This document shows, piece after piece, positions 34,402 to 44,713 of a DNA stretch of 64,000 nt. A program made the position numbers and the translations under genes. The stretch's first letter is position 1, and each line of letters opens with the position of its first letter. A model generated the notes under the pieces. It was not told the DNA's origin. It was given only the letters and a program-made list of their open reading frames with translations, and ran no database searches. The DNA comes from Alphaproteobacteria bacterium (GTDB taxonomy: Bacteria; Myxococcota_A; UBA796; GCA-2862545), in assembly GCA_020632885.1 (NCBI GenBank), contig JACKEQ010000003.1, positions 563,425 through 627,424 of the forward strand, given 5' to 3'.

Positions 34402-37400
34402 GCCTGGTGCTCCTCGCGCTCCTCGGCTGCCGGGACGGCGACCTCGACGGGACGCGCGCGGGTCGCGACTGCCACGACGGCGACCCCGCCATCCATCCGG
34501 GTGCCGTCGAGATCTGCGACGGGATCGACAACGACTGCGACGGCCAGATCGACGAGGACGTCGCCATCGTCGCCTTCCTCGACCGGGACGGTGACGGGTA
34601 CGGCCAGTCCAGCATGGCCCGCCGCGTGTGCGTGCTCCCAGCAGACGGCGCGACCACGGGCGGCGACTGCGACGACACCACCGCGGCCGTGCGTCCGGGG
34701 GCGGTGGAGGTCTGCAACGGGCAGGACGACGACTGCGACGGCGACGTGGACGAGGGCGTCACCCGCACGTTCTTCGTGGACCTCGACGGCGACGGAGTGG
34801 GCGGCGAGCTCGAGGGGGCGCGGGGCTGCGCGCCACCGGACGGGTACGCGGCCGCCACGGGAGACTGCGACGACTCCGACCCCACCCGGTCCCCTGCTCT
34901 CCCCGAGGTGTGCGACGGCGCGGACAACGACTGCGACGGGGCCGTGGACGACGGGCTCGACGAGATCCGCGTGTGGCTGGACGCCGACGGAGACGGGTCC
35001 GGCGACCCGCGCTCGCCCGGAGTGGCCTGCGGAGCCGTGGACGTGTGGTCCCTCGACCGCGGCGACTGCGACGACGCGGACCCGCTCGTCGGCCCCGCTG
35101 CCCCCGAGGTCCCCGGGAACCCGGTGGACGAGGACTGCGACGGCTACCTCGACGAGCTCGAGGTTCCGGGAGCCTTCGCCACCCTGGAGGACGCCTGGGC
35201 CGCCGCGCCCGACGGTGCGGTGGTGCAGCTCGGGCCGGGCGTGTGGCAGGGCACCTTCGACCTCACCGGGCGCGCGCTGACCCTCGCGGGAAGCGGGTGC
35301 GACCGCACGACCCTCGATGCCGCCCAGGCCGGCACGGCGCTCCAGATGGACGGCGGGACGGTGGCCGACCTCCGGATCACCGGCGGCACGGGCACCGAGA
35401 ACCCCGGAGACGGCCTCCGTGACGGCGGTGCCCTGCGCGTCGTGCGGGGATCGACCGTGCGCGTCGAGCGCGCATGCTTCGACCACAACGCCGTCTCCGG
35501 GCGAGGCGGGGCCATCGCCGGGCTGCCCGACTCCAGCCTCGTGGTGGTCGACAGCACCTTCGAGAGCAACCGCGCCACCGACGCCGGTGGGGCCATCTGG
35601 GCCGACCGCGCCACGGTGACGGTCGAGCGCAGCACGTTCCTGTCCAACCAGACGTACACCGAGCGGGGCGGCGCCGCGACCTTCGACGGCGGGCAGATCG
35701 TCGTGCGCGACAGCGTGTTCGGCTTCAACGAGGCCTCGCGTTCCGGCGGCGCCCTCGCCCTGCTGCCCGACGCCGCGTCCACCACCGGCGGGCAGATCCT
35801 CGGCGGCGACGTCCTGCTGGAGCGGAACACGTTCTACGCGAACACCAGCGGAAGCACCACGCCCGCCGCCGTGTACGCCTCTGTGGACGCGCTCGCCGTC
35901 GAGGGCACCCTGTTCGCCTCGAACACGGGGGTCGGGCTGCGATCGGCGCTGAACGGGCTCTCCACGGCGAACGACGGGTGGTTCGACCACCTCCAGGACA
36001 CCGACCAGCGCTGGGACGTCGAGGGTCTCCGCGAGCAGCCGCGCTTCGTGGACGCCGACCCGACCTCGCCGGACCTCCGCCTCCTCCCCGACGACCCGTT
36101 CGTGGCCGCAGAGATCGGGGCCAGCCTCGATCCCCGCCTGCTCGAGGACGCCGACCGGGACGGGCTCCCGGACGGCTGGGCGCGTCACCATCGCATCCCG
36201 CCCGACGAGGGCGCGGGCTCCGATCCCGACGGCGACGGGCTGACCCACGCCGTGGAGCTCGCGTCGGGCACGGATCCCACGAGCCCCGACACCGACGGCG
36301 ACGGCATCGAGGACGGCGTGGAGCTCGCTGCGGGCGGCGACCCGCTGGACCCCCGCGACCGCGTTCCGGCTGCCGACGCGGGCCCCGACCGCTGGACCCT
36401 CGTGGGCACACCCGTCACCCTCGACCACCGCGGCTACGACCCCGACCGGGATCTGCTCGTGGTGCGCTGGGAAGCGCAGGAGGTGCCCGCGGGCAGCGCA
36501 GTGACGGGCGGATCGGGACGCGAGCACACCTTCGTGCCCGACCTGCCGGGCCGCTACACGTTCGCGGTCACGGCCGACGACCGTCGCAATGCGTCCACGG
36601 ACACCGTGGTCGTCGAGGTCTTCGAGGGCGTGCGCGTCCCGGCCGACCACCCCGACATCGCCACGGCCCTCACCAGCGTGCCGGCGGGCTGGGCGGTCGC
36701 CGTCGCCGAGGGCACCTGGACCGTGCCGCGCACGCTGCCAGGCTCGGACGCCGTGCGGATGTTCGGTAGCGGGCCGGGAACGGTGCTCGTGCCCGATGGG
36801 CGCGGGCCGGTCGTGGGGCTGGTGGGACGTGATCTCGCCCTCGCCGACCTCACGGTGACCGGTGGGCTCTCGGTCACGGGCGGCGGCGGCGTCGCGGTGG
36901 CCCAGGGCGACGTCCTCCTCGAGCGGGTGGACGTCGTGCACAACCGCAGCGTGACGCCCGGTGGCGGCATCCTGGTCACGGGTGGCGATCTGGTGGGCCG
37001 CGATCTCCGGGTGATCGGCAACGAGGCCGATCAGGCCGGCGGGATCCAGGTGGTGGGCGGCGACGTCGACCTCGAGCGGTGCGCCATCGAGTCGAACCGC
37101 GCCTCGCGCTACGGCGCGCTCGCCGGTCTGGAGCTGACGGGGCTCCGCGTCCGCGACTGCGTGGTCGCCTTCAACGCTGGCGACGCGGCGGTCGTCTGGC
37201 TCGCTGCGCCCGAGGGGACGACCCTCTCGGGCAGCGTGCAGGGCTCCGTGCTCTGGGCGAACCAGGGAGCCCAGGGTGTGGACGGCGAGCGTGTCGACCT
37301 GCTGGCGTTGGAAGACCTCGTGGAGCGCAACATCCTCACGGGCTCCATCTTCCAGTCCACCGCCTTCGCGAGCACTGGCCGGGTCACGGTGCTCGAGCTC

Positions 37401-40400
37401 CACGACGACGGCGCGCAGTCCGTCGACGACGAACGCTTCACGACCGCCCGGACGCGCCCGGCCGACCTCCGGCCTGCCCGGGCCGTCCGGGACGCCCTGG
37501 ACAACGTCTGGTGGGGCCGCCTCGGGTCGTCGACCCACGACGGGGGCTGGGTGGAGCGCGTGGATCCGGACGGGTCCCGGAGCGACGGTCCGCGTCGGGG
37601 TCAGACCCCGGCGGACGCGCGATGGCAACAGGATCTCGACGGAGACGGCCAGTCGGACGGGTGGGAGGTCCTGTACGGGCTCGACACCCGCAACGACGAC
37701 AGCCTGGAGGACCCCGACGGCGACGGGCTCGTGAACGGCGTGGAGCACGCGCTCGGCACCCGTCCCGACCGCGCGGACAGCGACGGAGACGGCGTGTCCG
37801 ACCCCGCGGACGCCCTGCCTCTCGACCCCCGCGACCACCGGCCCACGGCCGGCATCGAGCGGTCCGGAGGGGTGACGGCCTTCGAGGACGTCGTGCTCAC
37901 GAGCGTCTCCACCGATCCCGACGGTGACCCGCTCACGGCGAGCTGGCGCTTCGTGCGCGTACCCGCCGGTGCCACCGTCCCCACTGCCGATCCAGCGCCC
38001 GTGCTCACCTTCCAGCCCGATGTCCCGGGGCTCTGGGAGATCGAGCTCACCGTAACGGACGGCCACTCGGTGTCCCCGCCCGCCCGCATGGTGGTGCAGA
38101 TCGGGCCCACGTTCGTCCTGCCGGCCCCGCTCCTCCCCGACCTCGCGACAGCGGTCGCGAACCTGCCATCCGGCACGGTCACGCGCCTGATCCTGCCGCC
38201 TGGCGAGCACCTCGTGGACGGCGTGCTGGAGGAGGACCTGATCCTCGAGGGCTACGGGCCCACCTCGGTGGTGCGCGGTCACCTCGAGCAACCCGAGGGG
38301 GCGGACCTCACGCTGCGGTCGCTCACCTGGACGGGCGGGATGGCCGACCGCGGCGGGGCCATCGCATGTGAGCGCGCGTCTCTGGTCGCCCGTGACGTCC
38401 GCTTCGAGGCCAACCTCGCCGACCGCGGCGGGGCGCTGTACCTCGAGGGGTGCGTCGCGGACCTCGTGGACGTCGACCTCCTCGACAACGGGTCCACCAC
38501 GTCCGGGGGAGCCATCGAGTCGCGCCAGTCCTCCTCGGTCACGCACACCGGTGGGGCCTACCGTCGTAACGCGTCGGTGTACGGCGGCGCGATCCGCACG
38601 GTCTCGAGCCCCCTGCGCGTCACCAACGTCGTGATGGAGGGGAACGCCGCGGGACCCGCGGGCGGCGGTGTCTCCCGTGGCGGGGGAGCGGTGACGGTGC
38701 TGGAGCACGTGACGTTCTTCGGGAACACGGCACGGCGCGGGCACGCGGTGCACAACGAGCACTCCACCGCGGTCACCCTGCGCAACATGCTGGCCGTGGG
38801 GCTCGGCCCCTGGTCGGAGGGCATCGTCACCCTGTCCTACTGTCGGATCCACGACCTCCAGACCGGCCCGTTCGAGGGCCTCGTGTCGCCCCCGGACGAT
38901 CTGCGCCTCCGCGTCGGGGATGTCGCGATCGACGAGGGGTTCGGCTCGGACCGCGATGGCTCACCGGCGGACCTCGGCGCGTGGGGTGGCCCCGAGGCGC
39001 GCGACGGCTGGGATCTCTGGCTGCGCGACCTCGACGGGGACGGGATGGTGGACGGCTGGGAAGTCGCGAACGGCGTCGACGACCCGGAGGACGACCCCGA
39101 CCACGACACCCTCGACAACATCGACGAGCACGGCCTCGGCACCGATCCGCACCTCGCGGACAGCGACGGGGACGGGGTGGACGATCCGTCCGAGCTCGGC
39201 GTCGGGCTCGACCCCACCGACCCCACCGACCTCCTGCCGGCGATTCAGGTTCACGGGTCCACCCTGGCGGATCCCGGCGAAGAGGTGGTCTGGGACGCGT
39301 CGGACACGACCGATCCGCGCGGCGGCAACATCACGTTCGCGTGGACACTCGTGGACGCACCACCCGACTCGGCGCGCGTGCCAGGCCAGGTGTCGGACGA
39401 CGACGCCTGCCGGTTCACCCCGGACGTACCGGGCCGGTTCGTGGTCCGGGTCGCGGCGACGACGACGGGTACGGCCACCCTGGACCTCGAGCTGCTCGTG
39501 CACGGCGCACTGGCGGTGCCGGACGTCTACCCGGACGTGGTGACGGCCGTGGCGGCCGTGGCACCCGGCAGCACGGTGCGCATCGGGCCCGGCACGTACA
39601 TCGGCACGATCGACCCCGCCGGGAAGGACGTGGTGCTGGAGGGCGTCGGCGGACCCGTGCTGGACGGGCTGAACGCGGGTCCGACGATCCGCGCGACCGC
39701 CGGCGAGCAGATCGTCCTGCGCGACCTCGTCGTCCAGGGCGGACGGAACCTGGCGGGCGGCTGCATCCAGCTGGGCCTCGGGATCCTCGACGCGAACGGG
39801 CTGACCCTGCGGGACTGCGAGGCCGTCCGCGGGGGCGCTCTGGCCGCGGACGAGGCGGACGTGAGCCTCGTGGCGTCGGAGGTCGTGGACTCGCACGCCT
39901 TCCACGAGGGCGGAGGGCTGTACGTGGAGGGCGGCTCGCTCGTCGGCAGCGGGCTGCGGCTGGCGGGGCTCACGGCGGGCGACCACGGCGGGGCGCTCTC
40001 GATGCTCGCGAGCCAGGCCGACCTCGACCACCTGCTGGTCGTGGACGCCAGCGCGCCCGAAGCGGGCGGCGTCTTCCTGGCGCACACGGGGATCGTGCTG
40101 GAGAACGCGACGTTCGGGCACCTCTCGGGCGACCCGGAGGCGCTCTGGACCGACGGGACGGGCGGGCTGGTCGTGCGCGACTCGCTGTTCGTGGCGCGCA
40201 CGGGCCCCCTGTTCGGCACGTCGGAGCCGGGGTTCACGCCGCTCCTGGAGGGCGGCGGGTACTTCGGGGTGGATCCGCTCGGCGAGCCCTTCGCGCTGGA
40301 TCCCCTGGACCCGTTGTTCGACTTCGGGACCACGAGCGACGACGGCGACTGGACGAACGACGACTGGGGCGAGACCACCTCCCAGCCCGGCGATCCGGGG

Positions 40401-40415
40401 GCCTACGGGGGCTGA
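34398..40415 (+). CDS. Giant modular lipoprotein: MopE repeats, PKD-like and beta-helix modules
   Basis: 2005 residues. The lipobox is LALLGC. Residues ~20-255 hold four MopE-like repeats (ICDGIDNDCDGQIDED). Four beta-helix blocks follow, each opened by a PDIATALTSVPAG-type sentence and filled with DGGALRV / RGGAIAG rungs. Each block is closed by a thrombospondin-type-3-like calcium loop (DTDGDGIEDGVELAAGGDP, DSDGDGVSDPADALPLDP, DSDGDGVDDPSELGVGLDP) and a PKD-like beta domain (VRWEAQEVPAGSAV, PDLPGRYTFAV). It is probably a long, calcium-stiffened surface fibre. The GTG at 34398 overlaps the phosphatase stop. No C-terminal sorting tail is present. Confidence 0.9.
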   Translation: MSLVLLALLGCRDGDLDGTRAGRDCHDGDPAIHPGAVEICDGIDNDCDGQIDEDVAIVAFLDRDGDGYGQSSMARRVCVLPADGATTGGDCDDTTAAVRPGAVEVCNGQDDDCDGDVDEGVTRTFFVDLDGDGVGGELEGARGCAPPDGYAAATGDCDDSDPTRSPALPEVCDGADNDCDGAVDDGLDEIRVWLDADGDGSGDPRSPGVACGAVDVWSLDRGDCDDADPLVGPAAPEVPGNPVDEDCDGYLDELEVPGAFATLEDAWAAAPDGAVVQLGPGVWQGTFDLTGRALTLAGSGCDRTTLDAAQAGTALQMDGGTVADLRITGGTGTENPGDGLRDGGALRVVRGSTVRVERACFDHNAVSGRGGAIAGLPDSSLVVVDSTFESNRATDAGGAIWADRATVTVERSTFLSNQTYTERGGAATFDGGQIVVRDSVFGFNEASRSGGALALLPDAASTTGGQILGGDVLLERNTFYANTSGSTTPAAVYASVDALAVEGTLFASNTGVGLRSALNGLSTANDGWFDHLQDTDQRWDVEGLREQPRFVDADPTSPDLRLLPDDPFVAAEIGASLDPRLLEDADRDGLPDGWARHHRIPPDEGAGSDPDGDGLTHAVELASGTDPTSPDTDGDGIEDGVELAAGGDPLDPRDRVPAADAGPDRWTLVGTPVTLDHRGYDPDRDLLVVRWEAQEVPAGSAVTGGSGREHTFVPDLPGRYTFAVTADDRRNASTDTVVVEVFEGVRVPADHPDIATALTSVPAGWAVAVAEGTWTVPRTLPGSDAVRMFGSGPGTVLVPDGRGPVVGLVGRDLALADLTVTGGLSVTGGGGVAVAQGDVLLERVDVVHNRSVTPGGGILVTGGDLVGRDLRVIGNEADQAGGIQVVGGDVDLERCAIESNRASRYGALAGLELTGLRVRDCVVAFNAGDAAVVWLAAPEGTTLSGSVQGSVLWANQGAQGVDGERVDLLALEDLVERNILTGSIFQSTAFASTGRVTVLELHDDGAQSVDDERFTTARTRPADLRPARAVRDALDNVWWGRLGSSTHDGGWVERVDPDGSRSDGPRRGQTPADARWQQDLDGDGQSDGWEVLYGLDTRNDDSLEDPDGDGLVNGVEHALGTRPDRADSDGDGVSDPADALPLDPRDHRPTAGIERSGGVTAFEDVVLTSVSTDPDGDPLTASWRFVRVPAGATVPTADPAPVLTFQPDVPGLWEIELTVTDGHSVSPPARMVVQIGPTFVLPAPLLPDLATAVANLPSGTVTRLILPPGEHLVDGVLEEDLILEGYGPTSVVRGHLEQPEGADLTLRSLTWTGGMADRGGAIACERASLVARDVRFEANLADRGGALYLEGCVADLVDVDLLDNGSTTSGGAIESRQSSSVTHTGGAYRRNASVYGGAIRTVSSPLRVTNVVMEGNAAGPAGGGVSRGGGAVTVLEHVTFFGNTARRGHAVHNEHSTAVTLRNMLAVGLGPWSEGIVTLSYCRIHDLQTGPFEGLVSPPDDLRLRVGDVAIDEGFGSDRDGSPADLGAWGGPEARDGWDLWLRDLDGDGMVDGWEVANGVDDPEDDPDHDTLDNIDEHGLGTDPHLADSDGDGVDDPSELGVGLDPTDPTDLLPAIQVHGSTLADPGEEVVWDASDTTDPRGGNITFAWTLVDAPPDSARVPGQVSDDDACRFTPDVPGRFVVRVAATTTGTATLDLELLVHGALAVPDVYPDVVTAVAAVAPGSTVRIGPGTYIGTIDPAGKDVVLEGVGGPVLDGLNAGPTIRATAGEQIVLRDLVVQGGRNLAGGCIQLGLGILDANGLTLRDCEAVRGGALAADEADVSLVASEVVDSHAFHEGGGLYVEGGSLVGSGLRLAGLTAGDHGGALSMLASQADLDHLLVVDASAPEAGGVFLAHTGIVLENATFGHLSGDPEALWTDGTGGLVVRDSLFVARTGPLFGTSEPGFTPLLEGGGYFGVDPLGEPFALDPLDPLFDFGTTSDDGDWTNDDWGETTSQPGDPGAYGG

Positions 40416-41888
40416 CTACCCTCCGAGCTCGCGCAGGAAGGCCTGGACGACGGCACGGGTCGCGGCCAGCTCGGGTACCCCGCGCACGGACTCGGCCCAG
40501 GTCGCGAGCGGCTCGAGCAGACCCGCGAGCTCGACCTCCGGCGGCGAGAGGAGCCCGGCGAAGCGCGGATTGAGCAGGTGGCCCGACGTCGCGGTCGTGC
40601 GGCTCACGGCGTCGAGGAAGAGCTCGAACCGCCGGGCGGCCTCCGGCAGGGACGGGGCATCGACGTGCACCCACTCCAGATCGTCGCCCCAGAGCTGCTC
40701 GAAGAGAGGATCGGCGTTCAGGGTGACCACGGTGCCCAGGCGACTGCGGTCGGTCCGGGCGAGGGCGCGGCGCACGGCGTCCACGATGCGGTGGAAGTTG
40801 TCGTCGTTCAGGGAGAACCCGACGAACAGCATGTGTCGGGTGATCAGCATCGCCTGCACGATGCCGGCCAGCGCGGCGCTGCGCTCGCCGTAGCGCACGT
40901 AGTCCTCGCGTGTGAGCACGATGTCGTCCGGGCTCGTGACGCACCCGTGCATCTTCAGGAGCCAGCGGCTCGCGTCGGAGGCCGGGGCGTACGGCAGCAC
41001 GGCGACGGGACGGTCTGCCGCTCGTGCTGCGCGCTCGAAGCAGTCGTCGTAGTTGGTGGTGATGAGCTCGCGGACCGGCAGGTTGGCGAGCAGAGCGTGC
41101 GCGACGGCCACCCGATCGTGGATCTGCAGGGCCTCCGAGATGGCCGCCTTGAACGTGGAGGGCTCGCCCAGCCGGCGCGCGACGAGCTGCGCGCGGTCGA
41201 GCGCGTCCATCCTGCCGAGCCGATCACGCTCGGCAGCCGTGAAGCCCGCCCGCTCGGCGAGCTGGTCGAGCAGGGCGTCCCACATGGGAAGCCCGGCACC
41301 CGCGCTGACCCCGGCACCCATGAACACCACGAGCCGCTGCTGGCTCGCGAGGAAGGCGAGATCGCGCGCACGCTCGCACAGGGCGGGCGACAGCGGGCTC
41401 GGGGCCGTGCGGGCCGCCTGCGCGGCGGCGAGGTCCTCGGCACTCCAGCACACCAGCGCGACGTCCGCGGGGTGCTCGGCCACGAAGGCCTCCAGCACGG
41501 GCAGGAGCCGCTGGAGCACGTGCCCGGCCATCCCGCGCTTCCCGCCCTGCCCCGTCGAGAGCACGGGCAGGGCGAGGAGCGGCAGGAAGCGATCGGTGGT
41601 CGGACCGGCCTCGAGCGCCGCGTGCAGGAACTCGAGGGCGATGGCTGCCACGCGGTCCATCGGCCCCCGCCGACCCGTGACGACGTTCGTGGCCCACGGG
41701 CGCGCGGGGCCGTCCCAGGGGATCGCGTACGTCGAGCGCCCCTCCGGCATGCGATCCGGGAGCATCGGCCGCACCACCTCCCAGACGGGGTGGCGGCTCC
41801 AGGCCCGGCTGGCGTGGAACCCGATGTCCACCGGAAGGAGCCAGTGGTCACAGTGCAGCGCACGCAGGTCGGCCTGCAGGACCAGCAC
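40416..41888 (-). CDS. Macro-like / SIR2-domain protein
   Basis: 490 residues. Residues 1-160 resemble a macro (ADP-ribose-binding) domain: LRALHCDHWLLPVD (8-21) and LPVLSTGQGG (107-116), though key residues are not strictly canonical. Residues 180-440 are a SIR2-type domain: FMGAGVSAGAGLP (189-201), TTNYD (277-281), KMHG with the catalytic His314, and FVGFSLNDDNF. Bacterial SIR2-domain proteins of this style often degrade NAD+ in anti-phage defence. GTG 41888 is the most plausible start; upstream codons in frame extend into the preceding gene's end. It follows the MYXO-CTERM gene by 47 bp. Its stop abuts that of the convergent giant gene. Confidence 0.83.
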   Translation of the reverse strand: MLVLQADLRALHCDHWLLPVDIGFHASRAWSRHPVWEVVRPMLPDRMPEGRSTYAIPWDGPARPWATNVVTGRRGPMDRVAAIALEFLHAALEAGPTTDRFLPLLALPVLSTGQGGKRGMAGHVLQRLLPVLEAFVAEHPADVALVCWSAEDLAAAQAARTAPSPLSPALCERARDLAFLASQQRLVVFMGAGVSAGAGLPMWDALLDQLAERAGFTAAERDRLGRMDALDRAQLVARRLGEPSTFKAAISEALQIHDRVAVAHALLANLPVRELITTNYDDCFERAARAADRPVAVLPYAPASDASRWLLKMHGCVTSPDDIVLTREDYVRYGERSAALAGIVQAMLITRHMLFVGFSLNDDNFHRIVDAVRRALARTDRSRLGTVVTLNADPLFEQLWGDDLEWVHVDAPSLPEAARRFELFLDAVSRTTATSGHLLNPRFAGLLSPPEVELAGLLEPLATWAESVRGVPELAATRAVVQAFLRELGG

Positions 41889-41935
41889 GCTTCCGCGTGG
41901 GGCCGGCAGGCCGACAGGGAGTTCGGTAGTGGAGC

Positions 41936-44686
41936 TCAGCGCCGGCGGCCGGCCATCGCCACCAGGCCCAGCATCAGGCCCGCGAAGCCCGCGCTGCTGC
42001 CACCCACGGTGCTGCAGCCCTTGTTGAGGCAGTCGCCCACCGTGGCGTCCGCGTCGTTGCAGTCGTCGCTGTTGGTGGTGTAGCCGGGGCCCGCGTCGCC
42101 ACCGCACAGGTAGTACGGAGCCGCGGGGTTGCCGAAGCCGTCACCGTCCTGGTCGGCGTAGAAGACGTTGGCATCGGAGTCGCGGTCCGCCTCGTCGATC
42201 TGACCGTCGCAGTCCTCGTCCACGCTCGTGCCGCAGAGCTCGGTGCCGCCAGTGCGGATGTCCGCGATGGTGTCGTTGCAGTCGGTGTTCGTGCTCGCGT
42301 AGCCGTCGGGCGGCGTCGGGCTGCAGGAGGCGTAGGGGTCGGTGTCCATCGCGCCGTCGCCGTCGCCGTCGGCGTCCACCCAGTACGAGTTCGCCGTGGC
42401 GTCCGGATCCGCCGCGTCGATGAGACCGTCGCAGTCGTCGTCGACGTCGTTGCCACAGCGCTCGGGTGCACCGGGGCTCCGGAGCGGCGTGGTGTCGGCG
42501 CAGTCCCCCCCCTGGTTGACCCAGCCGGGGTTGGGCGGGGCGCAGGCGCGCATGCCACCGGCAGCGCCGTACCCGTCGCCGTCGAGGTCCTCGAACCACT
42601 GCGTGAACGTGAGGTTCTCGTCGATGACCCGGTCGCAGTTGTTGTCCTTGTCGTCGCAGAGCTCGACCGCACCCGGGTAGGTGTTGGGGTCGGCGTCGTC
42701 GCAGTCCGTGTTGAGCGCGATGCCGTCGGTGGCCGCCACCATGCCGATCTGCGTGTCGCAGCTGTAGAGCGGTGCGGCCTGGGCGTCACCCAGCCCGTCG
42801 CCGTCGGCGTCCGGGTACCACACGCTCTGGATGCCGTCGTCGACGAGGCCGTTGCAGTCGTTGTCCGCGAAGTCGCAGATCTCCTGCACGCCGGGGTTGA
42901 TGTCGGCGTCGTTGTCGTCGCAGTCGAAGATGTTGGCGAACCCGTCGAGGTCGGAGTCCTTGATCCACAAGCCGTGACGACCGCCGAAGGCGCCGATGTC
43001 ACACGTGTCGCCCGTGAGCGCGACGTCGGTGACGAAGTCCTGCGGGATGGACGTGTCGGCCCAGTCCTCACACGACGTGGGCACGCCGTTCACGACCGGT
43101 CCACCGCCCGCGTCGATCACCGGCGAGGTGTAGAGCGGGTAGAACGCCTCGGGCACGCAGTCGTACTCGCCGAGGCCGAGGTAGGACAGCTCGGGGTCGA
43201 CGTTCAGCACGTTCGACGGGTGCACGGCCAGCTGCGCCGCGTCGCCCGTGAGGTGGGACTGCGGGTTGGCGCCGTCGTCGTTCTCGAAGAACAGGTTGTT
43301 GTAGAAGACCAGGGGGTCGCCCAGCACGAAGCCGTTCGTGGAGAACGGGACGTACTCCTGGAAGACGCCGCCACCGAAGATGGAGTTGGACACCACGTTG
43401 TTGCGGAACTCGGCGTTGACACCGAAGAACGACGCCGCGCCACCACCGCCGTAGGAGTAGATGTAGCGCGGGGTGATCCACTCCGGGGTCTTGCCGGCCT
43501 CGTTGCCGACGAAGGTGTTGTGGATCACGGTGATGTCGGGCTGGACGACGTTGTCCTCGGTGTTGGTGAGGAAGAGACCGCCGCCGTACTGGAGCCCGCC
43601 GTTCTCGGCGAACACGCTGCCCTCGATCGTGATGGTGGGCACGGAGTCGACGAAGACGCCGCCACCCCGGCCGGCCCAGGAGCCACAGACGATGTTGTTG
43701 CGGAAAAGCAGCTCACCGCCCGTGGCGCTGGGGTTGTTCCGGTAGTAGCTCGTGGAGTCCACGCGGAGCGCACCGCCCTCCTGGACGGCGTCCAGGTTGG
43801 CCGGGTTCTGGCGATCGAACTCGTTGCGCATGAACTCGAGGTCCACCTGGTCCTTCAGGTCGAGACCGCCCGCGCCGAGGTAGCCCAGGTTGAGGATGAA
43901 CCGCGCGCGGGTGACGCGGGTGTCCATCCCGGCCCAGTTGTTGCTCACCGCGCCGCCGAGGAGCGCGTCGTTGCGCTCGAAGCGGGAGTGCGAGATGTCG
44001 AGACCCCAGGGCTGCGCGGCCGAGGGCTGGGTGCCGGTGACGCGGATGGCGCCGCCATCCTGGTAGGCGCTGTTGAACTCGAAGTCCGTGTTGTCGATCA
44101 CGACGAACGCGTCGATCGCGTAGATGGCGCCGCCCGAGCCGGGGTAGAAGCCGTCCGCCTCGGCGTCGAGGCAGGTGAAGAGGCTGTCCTGGACGGTGAG
44201 CGTGCCGCGGGTGGCGCTGCCCTCGCTGTCCATCACGATGCCGCGGACGCTACCGCCGTAGAGCGCACACTCGGGCGTGTAGGACTCTCCGGGGCGGGTG
44301 GCCGGCTCGTCGGGATCCTCGGTGCCGGGATCGCCGGGGTTCGGGCCATCGAAGTGGATGTTGCGGATGTCGACGTTCACACCACCCAGGAAGGTGAGGA
44401 GCGTGAAGGAGCCAGGGACCGCCTGCGCCTGGAGGCGGAGCTTCGCGGAGTCGTTGATCGGCTGGATCACGAGGTCCGGCGGGTTGGCCTGGCAGGACGC
44501 CGCGGGGTTCGGGTAGACGCCGACCTCGGACGGGTCGAGCTCGAGGACCGAGGGGAGCTCGATGGAGAACGATGGCGCCGTGGAGGCGCACGCCTGATCG
44601 AGCACCTGCTGGAGCTGTGCGGGCGTGTTGACAGGGACGGCGTAGGCGGCGGGCAGCGCCAGCAGCGCCACGATCGAGGGGATCAT
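41936..44686 (-). CDS. Secreted beta-helix / MopE-repeat protein with MYXO-CTERM-type tail
   Basis: 916 residues. A Sec signal peptide (MIPSIVALLALPAAYA) leads into a right-handed beta-helix of polymorphic-membrane-protein type with many GGAI / GGGVF rungs (~60-560). Four MopE-like Asp/Cys repeats follow (CDDNDADINPG, CDFADNDCNGLVDDG). The end is the MYXO-CTERM pattern: GCSTVGG, a hydrophobic stretch (FAGLMLGLVAMA) and Arg-Arg-Arg. Such tails are cut by myxosortases and the protein is moved to the cell surface. GGAGGAG lies eight bases before the ATG. Confidence 0.93.
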   Translation of the reverse strand: MIPSIVALLALPAAYAVPVNTPAQLQQVLDQACASTAPSFSIELPSVLELDPSEVGVYPNPAASCQANPPDLVIQPINDSAKLRLQAQAVPGSFTLLTFLGGVNVDIRNIHFDGPNPGDPGTEDPDEPATRPGESYTPECALYGGSVRGIVMDSEGSATRGTLTVQDSLFTCLDAEADGFYPGSGGAIYAIDAFVVIDNTDFEFNSAYQDGGAIRVTGTQPSAAQPWGLDISHSRFERNDALLGGAVSNNWAGMDTRVTRARFILNLGYLGAGGLDLKDQVDLEFMRNEFDRQNPANLDAVQEGGALRVDSTSYYRNNPSATGGELLFRNNIVCGSWAGRGGGVFVDSVPTITIEGSVFAENGGLQYGGGLFLTNTEDNVVQPDITVIHNTFVGNEAGKTPEWITPRYIYSYGGGGAASFFGVNAEFRNNVVSNSIFGGGVFQEYVPFSTNGFVLGDPLVFYNNLFFENDDGANPQSHLTGDAAQLAVHPSNVLNVDPELSYLGLGEYDCVPEAFYPLYTSPVIDAGGGPVVNGVPTSCEDWADTSIPQDFVTDVALTGDTCDIGAFGGRHGLWIKDSDLDGFANIFDCDDNDADINPGVQEICDFADNDCNGLVDDGIQSVWYPDADGDGLGDAQAAPLYSCDTQIGMVAATDGIALNTDCDDADPNTYPGAVELCDDKDNNCDRVIDENLTFTQWFEDLDGDGYGAAGGMRACAPPNPGWVNQGGDCADTTPLRSPGAPERCGNDVDDDCDGLIDAADPDATANSYWVDADGDGDGAMDTDPYASCSPTPPDGYASTNTDCNDTIADIRTGGTELCGTSVDEDCDGQIDEADRDSDANVFYADQDGDGFGNPAAPYYLCGGDAGPGYTTNSDDCNDADATVGDCLNKGCSTVGGSSAGFAGLMLGLVAMAGRRR

Positions 44687-44713
44687 GAAGGGACTCCTCC
44701 GGCTGGGTCCAAC

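Noticed and set aside
34338..38852. 1504-codon open frame antisense to the giant lipoprotein
   Set aside because: Val/Arg/Gly-rich reading of the complementary strand with no domain; the plus strand shows repeated calcium loops.
40416..44686. Thoeris or other multi-gene defence system
   Set aside because: No TIR-domain partner or other defence gene adjoins the SIR2 gene; the upstream gene is a surface beta-helix protein.
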